NCBI RefSeq assembly: GCF_008017535.1 | Contig: NZ_VRUA01000009.1 | Location: 1-64,000, forward strand | Source: Ottowia flava | GTDB lineage: Bacteria > Pseudomonadota > Gammaproteobacteria > Burkholderiales > Burkholderiaceae_C | DNA length: 64,000 nucleotides | Direction of reading: 5' to 3' | Shown here: piece after piece, positions 34,401 to 43,240 of the stretch | Numbering within the stretch: the first letter of the stretch is position 1 | Layout: each line of letters begins with the position of its first letter | The notes under the pieces: model-generated | What the model was told of the DNA's origin: nothing | The model's input: the letters and a program-made list of their open reading frames with translations, nothing else | The model's database searches: none | Program-made: the position numbers and the translations under genes

Positions 34401-36793
34401 GAGGTCGAACCATAGTTGAGCGCGGTGACGAGTTGGCCGTTCGGGTCGTAGAGCAGCACGGCATCGCCCTTGCCCAGGCCTTTGCCGGACACGCGGATCA
34501 CGCCATCGCAGGAAGCCAAGCCCCACGCCGCGCAGAAGGCAACCGCATCGGTCTCGGACGCAACCACCAGTGCTTTGCCCGGTGCCAGCGTGGTGTTGGG
34601 CGGAAACACTTTGCCGCCGCTAAACGCTTCAGAGTTGTCGGTCCAACGCCAGTTGGCCAGGTTGACCGGCGTCCTGCCGTAGTTGTAGAGCTCGAAGAAG
34701 TCGCCACCCGCGGCGTTGGAGTTGACTTCTGTTATCAGCACGGTGCGCGTCAAGGGCGGAGGCGCACCCGTGGTAAAGGTGAGGTTGCTGCTGACCCAGG
34801 CGTTTCCGGCCTGGTCAACGACGGGATTGCCCACGGCCGCCAGAACGTACGCAGCGTTGGGGCTGAGACCCGCTGGCGGACGCAATGTCAACGTGTTGCC
34901 GCTGAACGTGGCCAAGCTCGTGTCGCCTGCTGGCAGCGTGGAGATCAAGGTGCCCCCAGCGCGCAGCTCGAACGATCCACCACCGTTGCGCACCGGCTCG
35001 CTGAACACGAGTTGGATGCTGGTCGAAGGGTCGACGCCGATGGCGCCGGCGGCTGGCGTGCTGGACTGCAGCGCTGGGGGCGTGGTGTCCACCGCGACGG
35101 GGTTGCTCAAGGTGATCCAGTTGCCCGTGAATTGCTGATCGCCGGGCGCGAGATCCTTGGACGGCTTGGTGCGGCCGGGCCAGACGGTATCGCCGTTGTC
35201 CTGCAGAAGCTGAACGCGCGTGCCCGCCGCCGTGCTGGAAGGGCTGACCAAGGTCTCGAAACTACCGCCGGTTGCAACCAACAGGGAATCCAGCGCGTTG
35301 TCCAGCCGCTGGGCGGTTGTGCTGCTGCCGTCCCATACATACAGCGCGAAATTGCTGCTGCTGGCGGAGGCCGTTGCCGACCCCGCAGGCCCGGCAATGA
35401 TCAGAAACTTGCCGTCGTCCGTTCGCTCTATGGAGCGAACGCCCCGTCCACCCAGATCGAGCTCGATCGGCGCGCCAAACATGGGAGCAGCCCCGGTCAG
35501 CACGGCAGCAGGGTTGGTCAGCGGCACCAGCAGCGCCCTGGTGCGCAGCGCTGCACTGGCCTGCGGCGCGCGAAAGCCCAGCAACAGGTGCCCGCTGGCG
35601 GTTGCCGCCATGCCTTCGATTGAAAAGCCGTTGCTGGCCTCCGGCACCACGCCGTTGCCCGAAGAGGCCGCCAGTCCAAAGTAGTTTGCGCCTTTGCCAT
35701 GGGCATTCCCGCCGTCCCAACTGACCAGGGCCTGCTCCAGTCCGCCGTACTGCGCGACATAGGCGAACGTTGCGCCCGCGCCCGTGCCTGTGACATCCAC
35801 AGCAAACAGATGCTCACGGTTGTTGGCCTCGCTACCGTCCTTCTTGTTGCTGTGGGAGCCCGTGAAATACAGGCGGTTGCCAATGCGGGTGCTGGCCTCC
35901 AGGTCCAGTTCGGAAGAGCCGATGCCCAAGAGGCTGCCATACGACCACTCTCTGACCGCCGCGCCGCCGGCACGCGGGTAGACGCGCAACACGTTGGCCT
36001 CGTCGTCGCCCACCACCATCCAGTCGGCATCCAATGCAATGGCAGTGGATGCGTCGGAACTGCCGAACGCCGTGCCTGCGGGCGGCGTGAAGACGTTGGC
36101 GCCAGCTCCCGTCGTCAACCGAAGGTTGTCAATGGCCAGGCCATGGTCACTGCCCGCGTCGTTGGTTTCGACCCAGCGCAGCCACAGCGTGGCGCCGGGC
36201 GCCCAGCTCAGACTGCTCAGCGTGCCGCCAACGTCTGGCACGCGGCCTGCCACGTTGCCATCCACCGCCGCGGCCGTCGCCGTGTTGACCGGAGAAGACC
36301 AATCAAATGCTGCGCCTGCAGCGGTCCACGTCGCGACGTCGGCAAAGGTGCTTCCGATGCCGTATTCCAGCTTCATTGTGTGCGCACTGGTATTGCCACC
36401 GTTGCGCCACTGCTCGCCGTCAAACCGCACATTCAGTGCGTTGATCGTGGCGCCTGTCGTGTTGATGGCCGCCAGTGCGATGTAGCCCTCGAAGCTGCCC
36501 GACCCGACGCCCCCCAAGGCACGCTCCGTCGCCCCGCTGCTGCCATAGCTGTAGAAGGCGCCGTTGTTGGCTGTGCCACTGTCAGCGCGGTACGTCGCGA
36601 CCGAGGACTTGTCGTGCTTGAACAAATGCCAGCCGGGAACGGTCTCGTCGTTGACCCAGGTGTTGGCGCTCCCGGAAGTCGCCAGCGTATCGAACTGCTG
36701 GGCGTACGAACCATTGAAGGCAATAGGCGCGGCATGAGCGCCGGAGCAGGCAAGGACGAACAGCCACGCCAGCCCGACAAGACTTTTTGACAT
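31442..36793 (-). CDS. Giant secreted ExeM/NucH-type nuclease with IPTL-CTERM tail
   Basis: 1783 residues from MSKSLVGLAWLFVLACSGAHA, a clear signal peptide. Approximate order: N-terminal choice-of-anchor-like domain (30-235); DUF3616-like beta-propeller region (240-560); Big_5-type Ig domain (570-676, TTPPALQSSTPAAGAIGVDP); lamin-tail-like domain (686-790, VLITEVNSNAAGGDFFELYN); OB-like ExeM region (883-1000); endonuclease/exonuclease/phosphatase domain (about 1149-1480) with catalytic motifs LMEVQNNG, VGDFNAYG and SSDHNPIVLG; Ig-like and choice-of-anchor-U-like domains; and C-terminal IPTL-CTERM (VPTLGQWALLLLAVFLTG plus basic end). Likely an exported, sorted extracellular DNase or phosphodiesterase for nutrient release or biofilm DNA. 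It sits between the importer operon and its probable binding protein. Confidence 0.85.
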   Translation of the reverse strand: MSKSLVGLAWLFVLACSGAHAAPIAFNGSYAQQFDTLATSGSANTWVNDETVPGWHLFKHDKSSVATYRADSGTANNGAFYSYGSSGATERALGGVGSGSFEGYIALAAINTTGATINALNVRFDGEQWRNGGNTSAHTMKLEYGIGSTFADVATWTAAGAAFDWSSPVNTATAAAVDGNVAGRVPDVGGTLSSLSWAPGATLWLRWVETNDAGSDHGLAIDNLRLTTGAGANVFTPPAGTAFGSSDASTAIALDADWMVVGDDEANVLRVYPRAGGAAVREWSYGSLLGIGSSELDLEASTRIGNRLYFTGSHSNKKDGSEANNREHLFAVDVTGTGAGATFAYVAQYGGLEQALVSWDGGNAHGKGANYFGLAASSGNGVVPEASNGFSIEGMAATASGHLLLGFRAPQASAALRTRALLVPLTNPAAVLTGAAPMFGAPIELDLGGRGVRSIERTDDGKFLIIAGPAGSATASASSSNFALYVWDGSSTTAQRLDNALDSLLVATGGSFETLVSPSSTAAGTRVQLLQDNGDTVWPGRTKPSKDLAPGDQQFTGNWITLSNPVAVDTTPPALQSSTPAAGAIGVDPSTSIQLVFSEPVRNGGGSFELRAGGTLISTLPAGDTSLATFSGNTLTLRPPAGLSPNAAYVLAAVGNPVVDQAGNAWVSSNLTFTTGAPPPLTRTVLITEVNSNAAGGDFFELYNYGRTPVNLANWRWTDNSEAFSGGKVFPPNTTLAPGKALVVASETDAVAFCAAWGLASCDGVIRVSGKGLGKGDAVLLYDPNGQLVTALNYGSTSVYGANPSQSGAEAPPVADSHAGPAFAAAGTSIGNGVSAVWDGQSTRAPRYVPAAVGVAGGFAQPGQAANIGSPGTPGGAPPTSAITLISAIQGTGEASPKLGASVTVRAVVTAFRPGLSGFFLQEEAADSDGNEETSEGIFVFYGGTNPGVTDATVGQVVELKAVVGEYRNQTQLTNVTGFEVKGPAALPNPVVLTLPVADMAVLERYEGMRVEMRPASGQLVVTDTQTLGRYGTVTLSVGQPQVQFTEANAPSTSGFEAFVKATQRGQIILDDGLSVQNPPIVYGRNGQPLSAANTLRAGDSVASVVGVLDQFVDSAAAAHETSYRVQPTVAPSFSGPERPTAADFKAAMGAAGLKIASANVLNYFNVTGATTGSSQVKFNTPLGNSQGIRGANNAQELERQRAKIVANLIGLDADVYGLMEVQNNGFGAASALKDLTDALNASSDKPAGARYDYVKAPFKEGAAQVAGAGSDAITVALVYRSDRVEPAGMAAVASPATYPAFDGTVGGSRVPIAQTFAVPMGAGATDQVTVVVNHFKSKGSVLAGAGNDDQGDGQGANNAARVMAANQLKSWLDTNPTGATSSNIVLVGDFNAYGKEQPITTLEGYGFIKVSHGDSYSFDGLWGSLDHIFVSAGLQPRVGNVVKWAINAQEPVALDYNTEFNKPASFYAPTPYRSSDHNPIVLGLSMGNLPPAITGVPTTPRTVVAGEAFGLDGLTVSDPEAGVLTLTITASNARLLGLTDADTSQPGLQLQGTPTQINALLAQAAVIADAAGAALTFTLTDGANAPVVAQMAFNVTPPTTVDPANQFNLGTSGQQPVTGTVTGGGATCRVVPSPQVLTPAAAGAQGLPRPDVSLPYGMFSLRTQNCDQGAMVTVKLSFPGALPAGAEYWKWGKSADNTSAHWYPLPASIQGNMVTFALRDGGLGDDDLRVDGNIVDPGALVVAADVGPTPVPTLGQWALLLLAVFLTGLARGGLAGDARRRG

Positions 36794-36937
36794 GTGTGAA
36801 TGACACCGAAACACCGCGCTCCCTCCTCAGGGCTCGCCACCAGTCGTTTGTCGCAGCCCTTGATGAAACGGCAATGACACGCGAACGCTGCGCTACCATG
36901 CGCGCAACTTGCCCGTCACACGAGGAGAGACTTGGAG

Positions 36938-38425
36938 ATGAAACGCCGCGATTTCGCCCTGACCGTGCCCGCCGCTGCTGCGCTGGCGCACCTGCCCGCG
37001 CTGGCCCAGTCGCGCAAGGACAGCATCGTGCTGGGCATGACGCTGGAGCCGCCGGGCCTCGACCCAACGGCAGGCGCCGCGTCGGCCATCGCTGAAGTGG
37101 TGCAGTACAACGTGCTGGAGACGCTGACCAAAATCCAGTCGGACGGCAAAGTGACACCCCTGCTGGCCGAGCGCTGGGAGGTATCGCCCGACCTGCGCAC
37201 CACGACCTTCTACCTGCGCAAAGGCGTGAAGTTCAGCAACGGTGAGCCGTTCAATGCGCAGACCGTCAAGTACAGCTTCGAGCGTGCGGCGGGCGAGAAA
37301 AGCACCAACAAGGACAAGCGCACCTTCGCCGCCATGGAGAGCGTGCGCGCCGTGGACGACCACACCGTGGTGATCGTCAACAAGGAGCCCGATCCGGACT
37401 TCCTGTTCTACCTGGGCCAGGCGACGGCGGTGATGGTCGAGCCCAAGAGCGCCGACACCAACGCCACCAAGCCTGTCGGCACCGGCCCCTACGTGCTCGA
37501 CAACTGGGCCAAGGGCTCGTCCATCGTGCTGAAGGCCTCACCCAGCTACCGCGCGCCGGGCAGTCTGAAGATCAAGCGCGCCACCTTCCGCTTCATCAGC
37601 GACCCGGCGGCGCAGGTCGCGGCCGTGCTGGCGGGCGACGTCGACGCTTTCGTGCGCGTCACGCCACGCGGGGCGACGCAATTCAAGCGCAACCGGCGCC
37701 TTCAGACGCTGGTGAGCGGCTCGCGCGCCAAGACGGTGCTTGCCATCAACAACGCGAAGAAGCCCCTGAACGACGTGCGCGTGCGCCGCGCCATCAGCGC
37801 CGCCATCGACCGCAAGGCCGTGATTGCCGCGGCCGGCGACGGCTTTGGCGTGCCCATTGGCAGCCACTATGTGCCCGGTGCGCCCGGCTACATCGACACC
37901 ACCGGCATCAACCCCTACAACCCCGAGAAGGCCAAGGCACTGCTCAAGGAAGCGGGCGTCACCACGCCGCTGGAGCTGAGCCTGGTGCTGCCGCCCCCGC
38001 CCTATGCACGCCAGGGCGGCGAAGTCATCGTGTCGCAGCTCGCCAAGGTCGGCATCGTGGCCAAAGTGCAGAACGTCGAATGGGCGCAGTGGCTGGCCAA
38101 CACCTACGGCGGCGCGCACAACTACGACCTGACGATCATCAGCCACGTGGAGCCGTTCGACCTGGACAACTTCACCAAGCCCGACTACTACTGGGGCTAC
38201 AACAACCCCAAGTTCAACGAGTTGTACGCGCGCATCAAGACCACCGCCAACGTCGCCGAGCGCAACAAACTGCTGGGCGACGCGCAGAAGATGCTGGCCG
38301 ACGACGCGGTGCTCGACTGGCTTTACCAGCCGCAGTGGGTCACCGTGGCCAACAAGAACGTGACCGGTCTGTGGAAAGACATGCCGATCTTCGTCAACGA
38401 CTTGTCGGCGATGGGCTGGAGTTGA
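36938..38425 (+). CDS. Peptide-type ABC transporter substrate-binding protein
   Basis: 495 residues, SBP family 5 (DppA/OppA-like). MKRRDFALTVPAAAALAHLP is a signal sequence with a near-Tat motif; GGAG precedes ATG. Motifs: LTKIQSDGKVTPLLAERWEV, VKFSNGEPFNAQTVKYSFER, GTGPYVLDNWAKGSSIVL. Probably delivers substrate to the permeases at 27609-31384, although a 5.4-kb nuclease gene on the other strand lies between. Followed by an amidase, hinting at an amide or peptide substrate. Confidence 0.88.
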   Translation: MKRRDFALTVPAAAALAHLPALAQSRKDSIVLGMTLEPPGLDPTAGAASAIAEVVQYNVLETLTKIQSDGKVTPLLAERWEVSPDLRTTTFYLRKGVKFSNGEPFNAQTVKYSFERAAGEKSTNKDKRTFAAMESVRAVDDHTVVIVNKEPDPDFLFYLGQATAVMVEPKSADTNATKPVGTGPYVLDNWAKGSSIVLKASPSYRAPGSLKIKRATFRFISDPAAQVAAVLAGDVDAFVRVTPRGATQFKRNRRLQTLVSGSRAKTVLAINNAKKPLNDVRVRRAISAAIDRKAVIAAAGDGFGVPIGSHYVPGAPGYIDTTGINPYNPEKAKALLKEAGVTTPLELSLVLPPPPYARQGGEVIVSQLAKVGIVAKVQNVEWAQWLANTYGGAHNYDLTIISHVEPFDLDNFTKPDYYWGYNNPKFNELYARIKTTANVAERNKLLGDAQKMLADDAVLDWLYQPQWVTVANKNVTGLWKDMPIFVNDLSAMGWS

Positions 38426-38520
38426 GGGGTTGAGGAGTCGGGGGCTGCGCGGCCAAAGGCGGGCGCAGCAACCCGTCCACGGCAACCCGAACCGTCGTTC
38501 GCACGCTGTCAATTGCTTCC

Positions 38521-38579
38521 ATTTTGATAGCTACCTGCGCAGATCCTTCTAGGGCTGCCGGCCGATTTCATTCATTTCA
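38521..38579 (+). repeat. Dispersed repeat before the amidase gene
   Basis: ATTTTGATAGCTACCTGCGCAGATC, spacer, CTAGGGCTGCCGGCCGATTTCATT. Full-length intergenic copy. The remainder of 38426-38605 shows no gene. Confidence 0.75.
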
Positions 38580-38605
38580 CCCGTTCTCCCGCAGAACGCA
38601 TCGCC

Positions 38606-40012
38606 ATGACCGCATCGCTGCACACCCTGAGCGCCACCGAACTCCTGGCCGGCTACCGGCGCCGTGCGTTCTCGCCGGTCGAAGTGCTGCGCGACGTGTT
38701 GACGCAAATCGAGCGCTGGGAGCCCGCGCTGGACGCCACCTACCTGCTGCGCCCCGAAGCCGCGCTGGCCGAGGCGCGTGCGTCCGAAGAGCGCTGGCTG
38801 CGGCGTCGCCCCACGGGAGCGCTCGACGGCGTGCCCGTCACGATCAAGGACAACATTGCCACGCAGGGCGACCCGACGCCGCTGGGCACGCGCGCGACGC
38901 CGCTCGCGCCAGCGCTCGCTGACGCACCGCCAGTCGCCCGCGTACGCGAAGCGGGTGCCGTCTTCATCAGCAAAACCACCATGCCCGATTACGGCATGCT
39001 GTCGTCGGGCCTCTCGACCTTTCACCGCATCACGCGCAACCCGTGGGATCTGTCGCGCACGCCCGGGGGCTCCAGCGCCGGTGCGGGCGCCGCGTGCGCC
39101 GCCGGCTACGGGCCGCTGCACCTCGGCACCGACATTGGCGGCTCCATCCGCCTGCCAGCGGGCTGGTGCGGCATCGTCGGCTTCAAGCCGAGCCTGGGTC
39201 GCGTGCCGATCGACCCGCCCTTCATGGGCCGCGCTGCCGGCCCGATGACGCGCACCGTGGACGATGCGGCGCTGCTGATGCAGGTGCTGAGCGCGCCGGA
39301 CGCACGCGACAGCATGAATCTGCCACCCCAGCGCATCGACTGGGCGGCCACCTGGAAGAAGCCAAAGCCCCTGCGTGGCCTGCGCGTCGGTCTGCTGCTG
39401 GACGCAGGCTGCGGCTTGCCAGTGGCGCCGCCCATCCGCTCGGCCATTGAAGACGCCGCACGCCGCTTCGAAGCCGAAGGCGCGGTGATCACCCCGTTGG
39501 CGCCATTCATGACGCCCGCGATGCTGGCCGGGCTCGACCATTTCTGGCGCATGCGCTCGCTGGTCGACCTGAGTGGGTTGACCGAGAACGCGCGCGACAG
39601 CGTGCTGCCCTGCATCCGCACCTGGGCCGAGAGCGCCGGCGCGATGAGCGGCGCCGACGTGTACCAGGCCTACGCGCAGACGCACGCCACGCGCGTGGCC
39701 ACAAACCAGGCCATGCAGGGGCTGGATTTTCTGCTTTCGCCCACGGCGCCCTGTGGGCCTGCCGCGTTCGACTGGCCTTCGCCCACCAACGACCCCCTGC
39801 GCGGGCTGGAGCACATCGGCTTCACCGTACCGTTCAACATGGGCGAGCAGCCCGCCATCTCGGTCAACGCCGGGTACGACGACGATGGCCTGCCGATTGG
39901 CCTGCAGATCGCTGGCCAGCGCTTCGACGACCTCGGCGTGCTGCAAGTGGCACGCGCCTTCGAGCGCATGCGTGCCCCGCAACGCGCCTGGCCCGAGCCG
40001 CCTGCAGCCTGA
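38606..40012 (+). CDS. Amidase-signature family hydrolase
   Basis: 468 residues. The Ser-cisSer-Lys triad is visible: Lys in GVPVTIKDNIAT, glycine/serine-rich core TPGGSSAGAGAACAAGYG, and nucleophile region GTDIGGSIRLPAGWCG. Cytoplasmic hydrolase of amides; substrate not predictable. Follows the binding-protein gene on the same strand. Confidence 0.9.
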   Translation: MTASLHTLSATELLAGYRRRAFSPVEVLRDVLTQIERWEPALDATYLLRPEAALAEARASEERWLRRRPTGALDGVPVTIKDNIATQGDPTPLGTRATPLAPALADAPPVARVREAGAVFISKTTMPDYGMLSSGLSTFHRITRNPWDLSRTPGGSSAGAGAACAAGYGPLHLGTDIGGSIRLPAGWCGIVGFKPSLGRVPIDPPFMGRAAGPMTRTVDDAALLMQVLSAPDARDSMNLPPQRIDWAATWKKPKPLRGLRVGLLLDAGCGLPVAPPIRSAIEDAARRFEAEGAVITPLAPFMTPAMLAGLDHFWRMRSLVDLSGLTENARDSVLPCIRTWAESAGAMSGADVYQAYAQTHATRVATNQAMQGLDFLLSPTAPCGPAAFDWPSPTNDPLRGLEHIGFTVPFNMGEQPAISVNAGYDDDGLPIGLQIAGQRFDDLGVLQVARAFERMRAPQRAWPEPPAA

Positions 40013-40052
40013 GCCGCTGTCGAAACGAGGGCGCGCTCCGTAAAATGGCCTG

Positions 40053-40907
40053 GTGAGCTTTCCTGCCAACGCCGACCTGCACTGCCATTCCGTCGTCTCC
40101 GACGGCACCCTGACACCCGAAGCCCTGGCCGAGCGGGCCAGCGCGAACGGTGTCGACCTGTGGTCGTTGACCGACCACGACGAAGTCGGCGGCCAGCAGC
40201 GCGCCCTGGCGGCCGCGCGGACGCTGGGCATGCGCTACCTCACCGGCGTCGAAATCTCCGTTACCTTCATAGACACCACGGTCCACATCGTCGGCCTGGG
40301 CTTTGACGCCGAGGATCCGCGCATCGTCCAGGGGCTCGCCGACACGCGCGACGGGCGCGGGCCGCGCGCGCGCGCGATGAGCGAACAGTTGGCCAAGGTG
40401 GGCATCGAAGGCGCGTACGAAGGCGCGCTCGAGTACGTGGGCAATCCGCGCCTGATCTCGCGCACCCACTTCGCCCGGTTTCTGGTGGAGAGTGGCGTGT
40501 GCCGCGACACGTCAGAGGTGTTTCGGCGCTTTCTCACCGAAGGCAAACCCGGCTTCGTGCCGCACCAATGGGCCAAGCTGGGCGACGCGGTGAACTGGAT
40601 CACGCAGGCCGGCGGCGTCGCCGTGATCGCTCACCCAGCGCGTTACCGCTTCACGCCGAACGAGGAATACGCGCTGTTTTCCGAATTCAAGGAGCACGGC
40701 GGGCGCGGCGTGGAGGTGGTCACCGGCAGCCACAGCGCATCGGAAGCGGTGAAGTACGCCGAAACCGCGCAGGAATTCGGCCTGCTGTGCTCGCGCGGCA
40801 GCGACTTCCACAGCCCGGATGAAAGCTACACCGATCTAGGCGCGCTGCCACCGCTGCCCCCACACCTGCCCACGGTGTGGTCGGCGCTGGCCGATCGCAT
40901 CCAGTGA
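40053..40907 (+). CDS. PHP-domain phosphoesterase (TrpH/RNase AM-like)
   Basis: 284 residues, GTG start. Metal-binding PHP motifs: ADLHCHSVVSDGTLTP, SLTDHDEVGG, GVEISVTF, HPARYRF, and GSDFHSPDES. The family includes 5'-3' exoribonuclease/3',5'-bisphosphate nucleotidase enzymes (YciV/Rnm). Overlaps the EamA gene (GTGA) and forms a likely operon with it and the following YciO gene. Confidence 0.88.
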   Translation: MSFPANADLHCHSVVSDGTLTPEALAERASANGVDLWSLTDHDEVGGQQRALAAARTLGMRYLTGVEISVTFIDTTVHIVGLGFDAEDPRIVQGLADTRDGRGPRARAMSEQLAKVGIEGAYEGALEYVGNPRLISRTHFARFLVESGVCRDTSEVFRRFLTEGKPGFVPHQWAKLGDAVNWITQAGGVAVIAHPARYRFTPNEEYALFSEFKEHGGRGVEVVTGSHSASEAVKYAETAQEFGLLCSRGSDFHSPDESYTDLGALPPLPPHLPTVWSALADRIQ

Positions 40908-41851
40908 GTGCACAGGTTCCTCGGGACCACCATCCCGATCGGCCAGCGGCCGGACGCGATCGTTCCGCAGAGCGCACTCTGGCCGGCGTGGCCATGGCCG
41001 TGCTGGCCGTCGCCTGCTTTGCCACGCTGGACACGGCGACCAAGGTCGCGGTCGCCACCGTGCCTGTGTTGATGGGCGTGTGGTTTCGCTACACCTTCCA
41101 GGCGATGGCGACGACCGCCGTGCTGTTGCCCTTGCATGGCCGGAGCGTGCTCCGCACACGGCATCCGGGTTACCAGTTGCTGCGCGGACTGCTTCTGCTG
41201 GGCAGCACGATGTTCGCGTTCCTGAGCCTGCGTTACATGCCCATGGCGGAATTCACGGCCGTCGTGATGGTGACGCCGCTGGCGATCACCGTGCTGGCGG
41301 CAACGGTGCTCAAGGAACATGTCTCGCCGCTGCGCTGGACGCTGGTTGCGGGCGGCTTTGTCGGCACCCTTCTGATCCTTCGGCCTGGTGGTGATGCCTT
41401 TGGCTGGGCGATGCTGCTGCCGCTGGGTTTGGTCGGCACCAACGCCGCTTTCCAGATCCTGACCAGCCACCTGGTGCGCACGGAAAATCCGTTGACCATG
41501 CATTTCTATACCGGTTGGGTCGGCACGGTGGCGACCTCTTTCGCGCTGCCTTTTGTCTGGCAGGCCCTTCCTTCCTGGCACAGTTGGGGCACGCTTTTCC
41601 TGATGGGCGTAGCGGCGACGGTGGGGCACTTTCTGCTGATCCTGGCGTATCGGCGTGCGCCCGCGTCCACGCTCACGCCCTACCTCTACGCGCAGATCGC
41701 CTTTGCGATGTTGGGCGGCTGGTGGGTGTTTCATCAGGTGCCGGATACCGCCTCACTTCTCGGGATTGCCCTGATCGCCGTGTGCGGCGCGGCGGGCGCC
41801 TGGCTCACCATGCGCGAGCGGCGCATCCCGATTGAGCCGGTGGAGCCTTGA
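40904..41851 (+). CDS. EamA/DMT-family transporter
   Basis: 315 residues from GTG overlapping the previous stop. Ten hydrophobic segments, beginning GVAMAVLAVACFATLDTATK, in two EamA repeats; MPMAEFTAVVMVTPLAITVLAA and PASTLTPYLYAQIAFAMLGGW are family-typical. Inner-membrane metabolite exporter or importer; substrate unknown. The first 35 residues are charged and lack a signal peptide. Confidence 0.85.
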   Translation: MSAQVPRDHHPDRPAAGRDRSAERTLAGVAMAVLAVACFATLDTATKVAVATVPVLMGVWFRYTFQAMATTAVLLPLHGRSVLRTRHPGYQLLRGLLLLGSTMFAFLSLRYMPMAEFTAVVMVTPLAITVLAATVLKEHVSPLRWTLVAGGFVGTLLILRPGGDAFGWAMLLPLGLVGTNAAFQILTSHLVRTENPLTMHFYTGWVGTVATSFALPFVWQALPSWHSWGTLFLMGVAATVGHFLLILAYRRAPASTLTPYLYAQIAFAMLGGWWVFHQVPDTASLLGIALIAVCGAAGAWLTMRERRIPIEPVEP

Positions 41852-41879
41852 GGCTCTGACTTGGCCGCACAATAGCGCC

Positions 41880-42503
41880 ATGGCCCAGTATTTCAGCGTC
41901 CACCCCGAGAACCCGCAGCCGCGTCTGCTGAAACAGGCGGTTGCGCTGCTCGATCAAGGCGGGGTGTTGGCCGTCCCAACCGATTCCAGCTATTCGCTGG
42001 TCTGCCATCTGGACGACAAGTCGGCCGTGGACGCCGTGCGCCGCATCCGTGGGCTGGACGATAAGCAACTTCTGGCACTGATCTGCCGCGACCTGAGCGA
42101 GTTGGCCAGCTACGCGCGGGTGGACAACGCGCAGTACCGGCTGCTGAAGCTAGGTACGCCAGGCCCATTCACCTTCGTGCTCGAAGCCAGCAAGGAAGTG
42201 CCGCGGCGCGTCAGCCACCCGCAGCGCAAGACCATCGGGCTGCGTGTGCCTGAGAACAGGGTTCTACTTGATCTGCTGGAGCTGCATGGTGGCCCCCTGC
42301 TGGCCACAACGCTGATCCTACCTGGCGAGACGGACCCGCTGAACGACCCCGAGGAAATCCGCGACCGGCTGGAAAAACAGGTGGCCGGCGTCATCGAAGC
42401 CGGCGCCTGCCCCTTGGAGCCGACCACGGTAGTCGACCTGACGACCTCGCCTCCCGAGGTGCTGCGCCGCGGCCGCGGTGATCCAGCAACGCTCGGCCTT
42501 TGA
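41880..42503 (+). CDS. YciO/YrdC/Sua5-family protein
   Basis: 207 residues. YrdC fold: LLDQGGVLAVPTDSSYSLVC, RRIRGLDDKQLLALICRDLS, and GPFTFVLEASKEVP; the Lys/Arg pocket that binds RNA/ATP is present. Family members include L-threonylcarbamoyladenylate synthase; this branch resembles YciO, whose role is less certain. ATG 41880 is chosen over a frame entering from the previous gene. Confidence 0.85.
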   Translation: MAQYFSVHPENPQPRLLKQAVALLDQGGVLAVPTDSSYSLVCHLDDKSAVDAVRRIRGLDDKQLLALICRDLSELASYARVDNAQYRLLKLGTPGPFTFVLEASKEVPRRVSHPQRKTIGLRVPENRVLLDLLELHGGPLLATTLILPGETDPLNDPEEIRDRLEKQVAGVIEAGACPLEPTTVVDLTTSPPEVLRRGRGDPATLGL

Positions 42504-42547
42504 TCTCTGCGGGCTGAAGCGCCCGGCCGGTCTGAGACAATGGTGGT

Positions 42548-43216
42548 GTGGACTTCGCCAATATCATTCAGACCATTGCCATCTACGCCCTGCCGGTGCT
42601 TTTTGCGATCACCGTGCACGAAGCGGCGCACGGCTACGTGGCGCGCCACTATGGCGACAACACCGCGGCAGCGCTCGGGCGTGTGACCCTCAACCCGCTC
42701 AAACACATCGATCCGATCGGGACGATCATCATTCCGCTGGCGATGTACCTGATGACGGCTGGCGCGTTCCTGTTCGGGTACGCCAAGCCTGTCCCGGTGA
42801 ACTTCGGGCGGCTGAAGAATCCGCGGCGTGACAGCATCCTGGTGGCATTGGCTGGCCCGATGTCCAATCTGCTGCAGGCCATTTTCTGGGCCGTGGCGCT
42901 TTACCTGCTGCGCGGCACGGGTGTCGAGGAACGCTTTTTCCTGGAGATGTGCCGCGCCGGGGTGTTGGTGAACGTCGTGATGATGGTCTTCAACTTGTTT
43001 CCGCTGCCCCCGCTGGACGGCGGCCGTGTCGTGGCCGGGCTCTTGCCGCCAAAGGCGGCCATGACCTATGGCCGCATCGAGCCCTGGGGCTTCTTCATCG
43101 TGATGGGCCTGCTGGTCGCGGGGGTCATCAGCAACTGGTGGATGCGCCCTTTGATGTCGCTCACATTCGGTTTTCTCGATTTGATCTTGTCGCCGCTGGC
43201 AGCATTGCTGAGCTGA
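42548..43216 (+). CDS. Site-2 protease family (M50) membrane protease
   Basis: 222 residues, GTG start. Zinc-binding HEAAH in FAITVHEAAHGYVARHYG, and the second motif NLFPLPPLDGGRVV; about six membrane segments. Intramembrane metalloprotease of the YwhC/Rip group; substrate unknown. Precedes trpS by 24 bp, a common Burkholderiales pairing. Confidence 0.9.
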   Translation: MDFANIIQTIAIYALPVLFAITVHEAAHGYVARHYGDNTAAALGRVTLNPLKHIDPIGTIIIPLAMYLMTAGAFLFGYAKPVPVNFGRLKNPRRDSILVALAGPMSNLLQAIFWAVALYLLRGTGVEERFFLEMCRAGVLVNVVMMVFNLFPLPPLDGGRVVAGLLPPKAAMTYGRIEPWGFFIVMGLLVAGVISNWWMRPLMSLTFGFLDLILSPLAALLS

Positions 43217-43240
43217 CCGGCGCCTTTTCTCCAATTTTTC

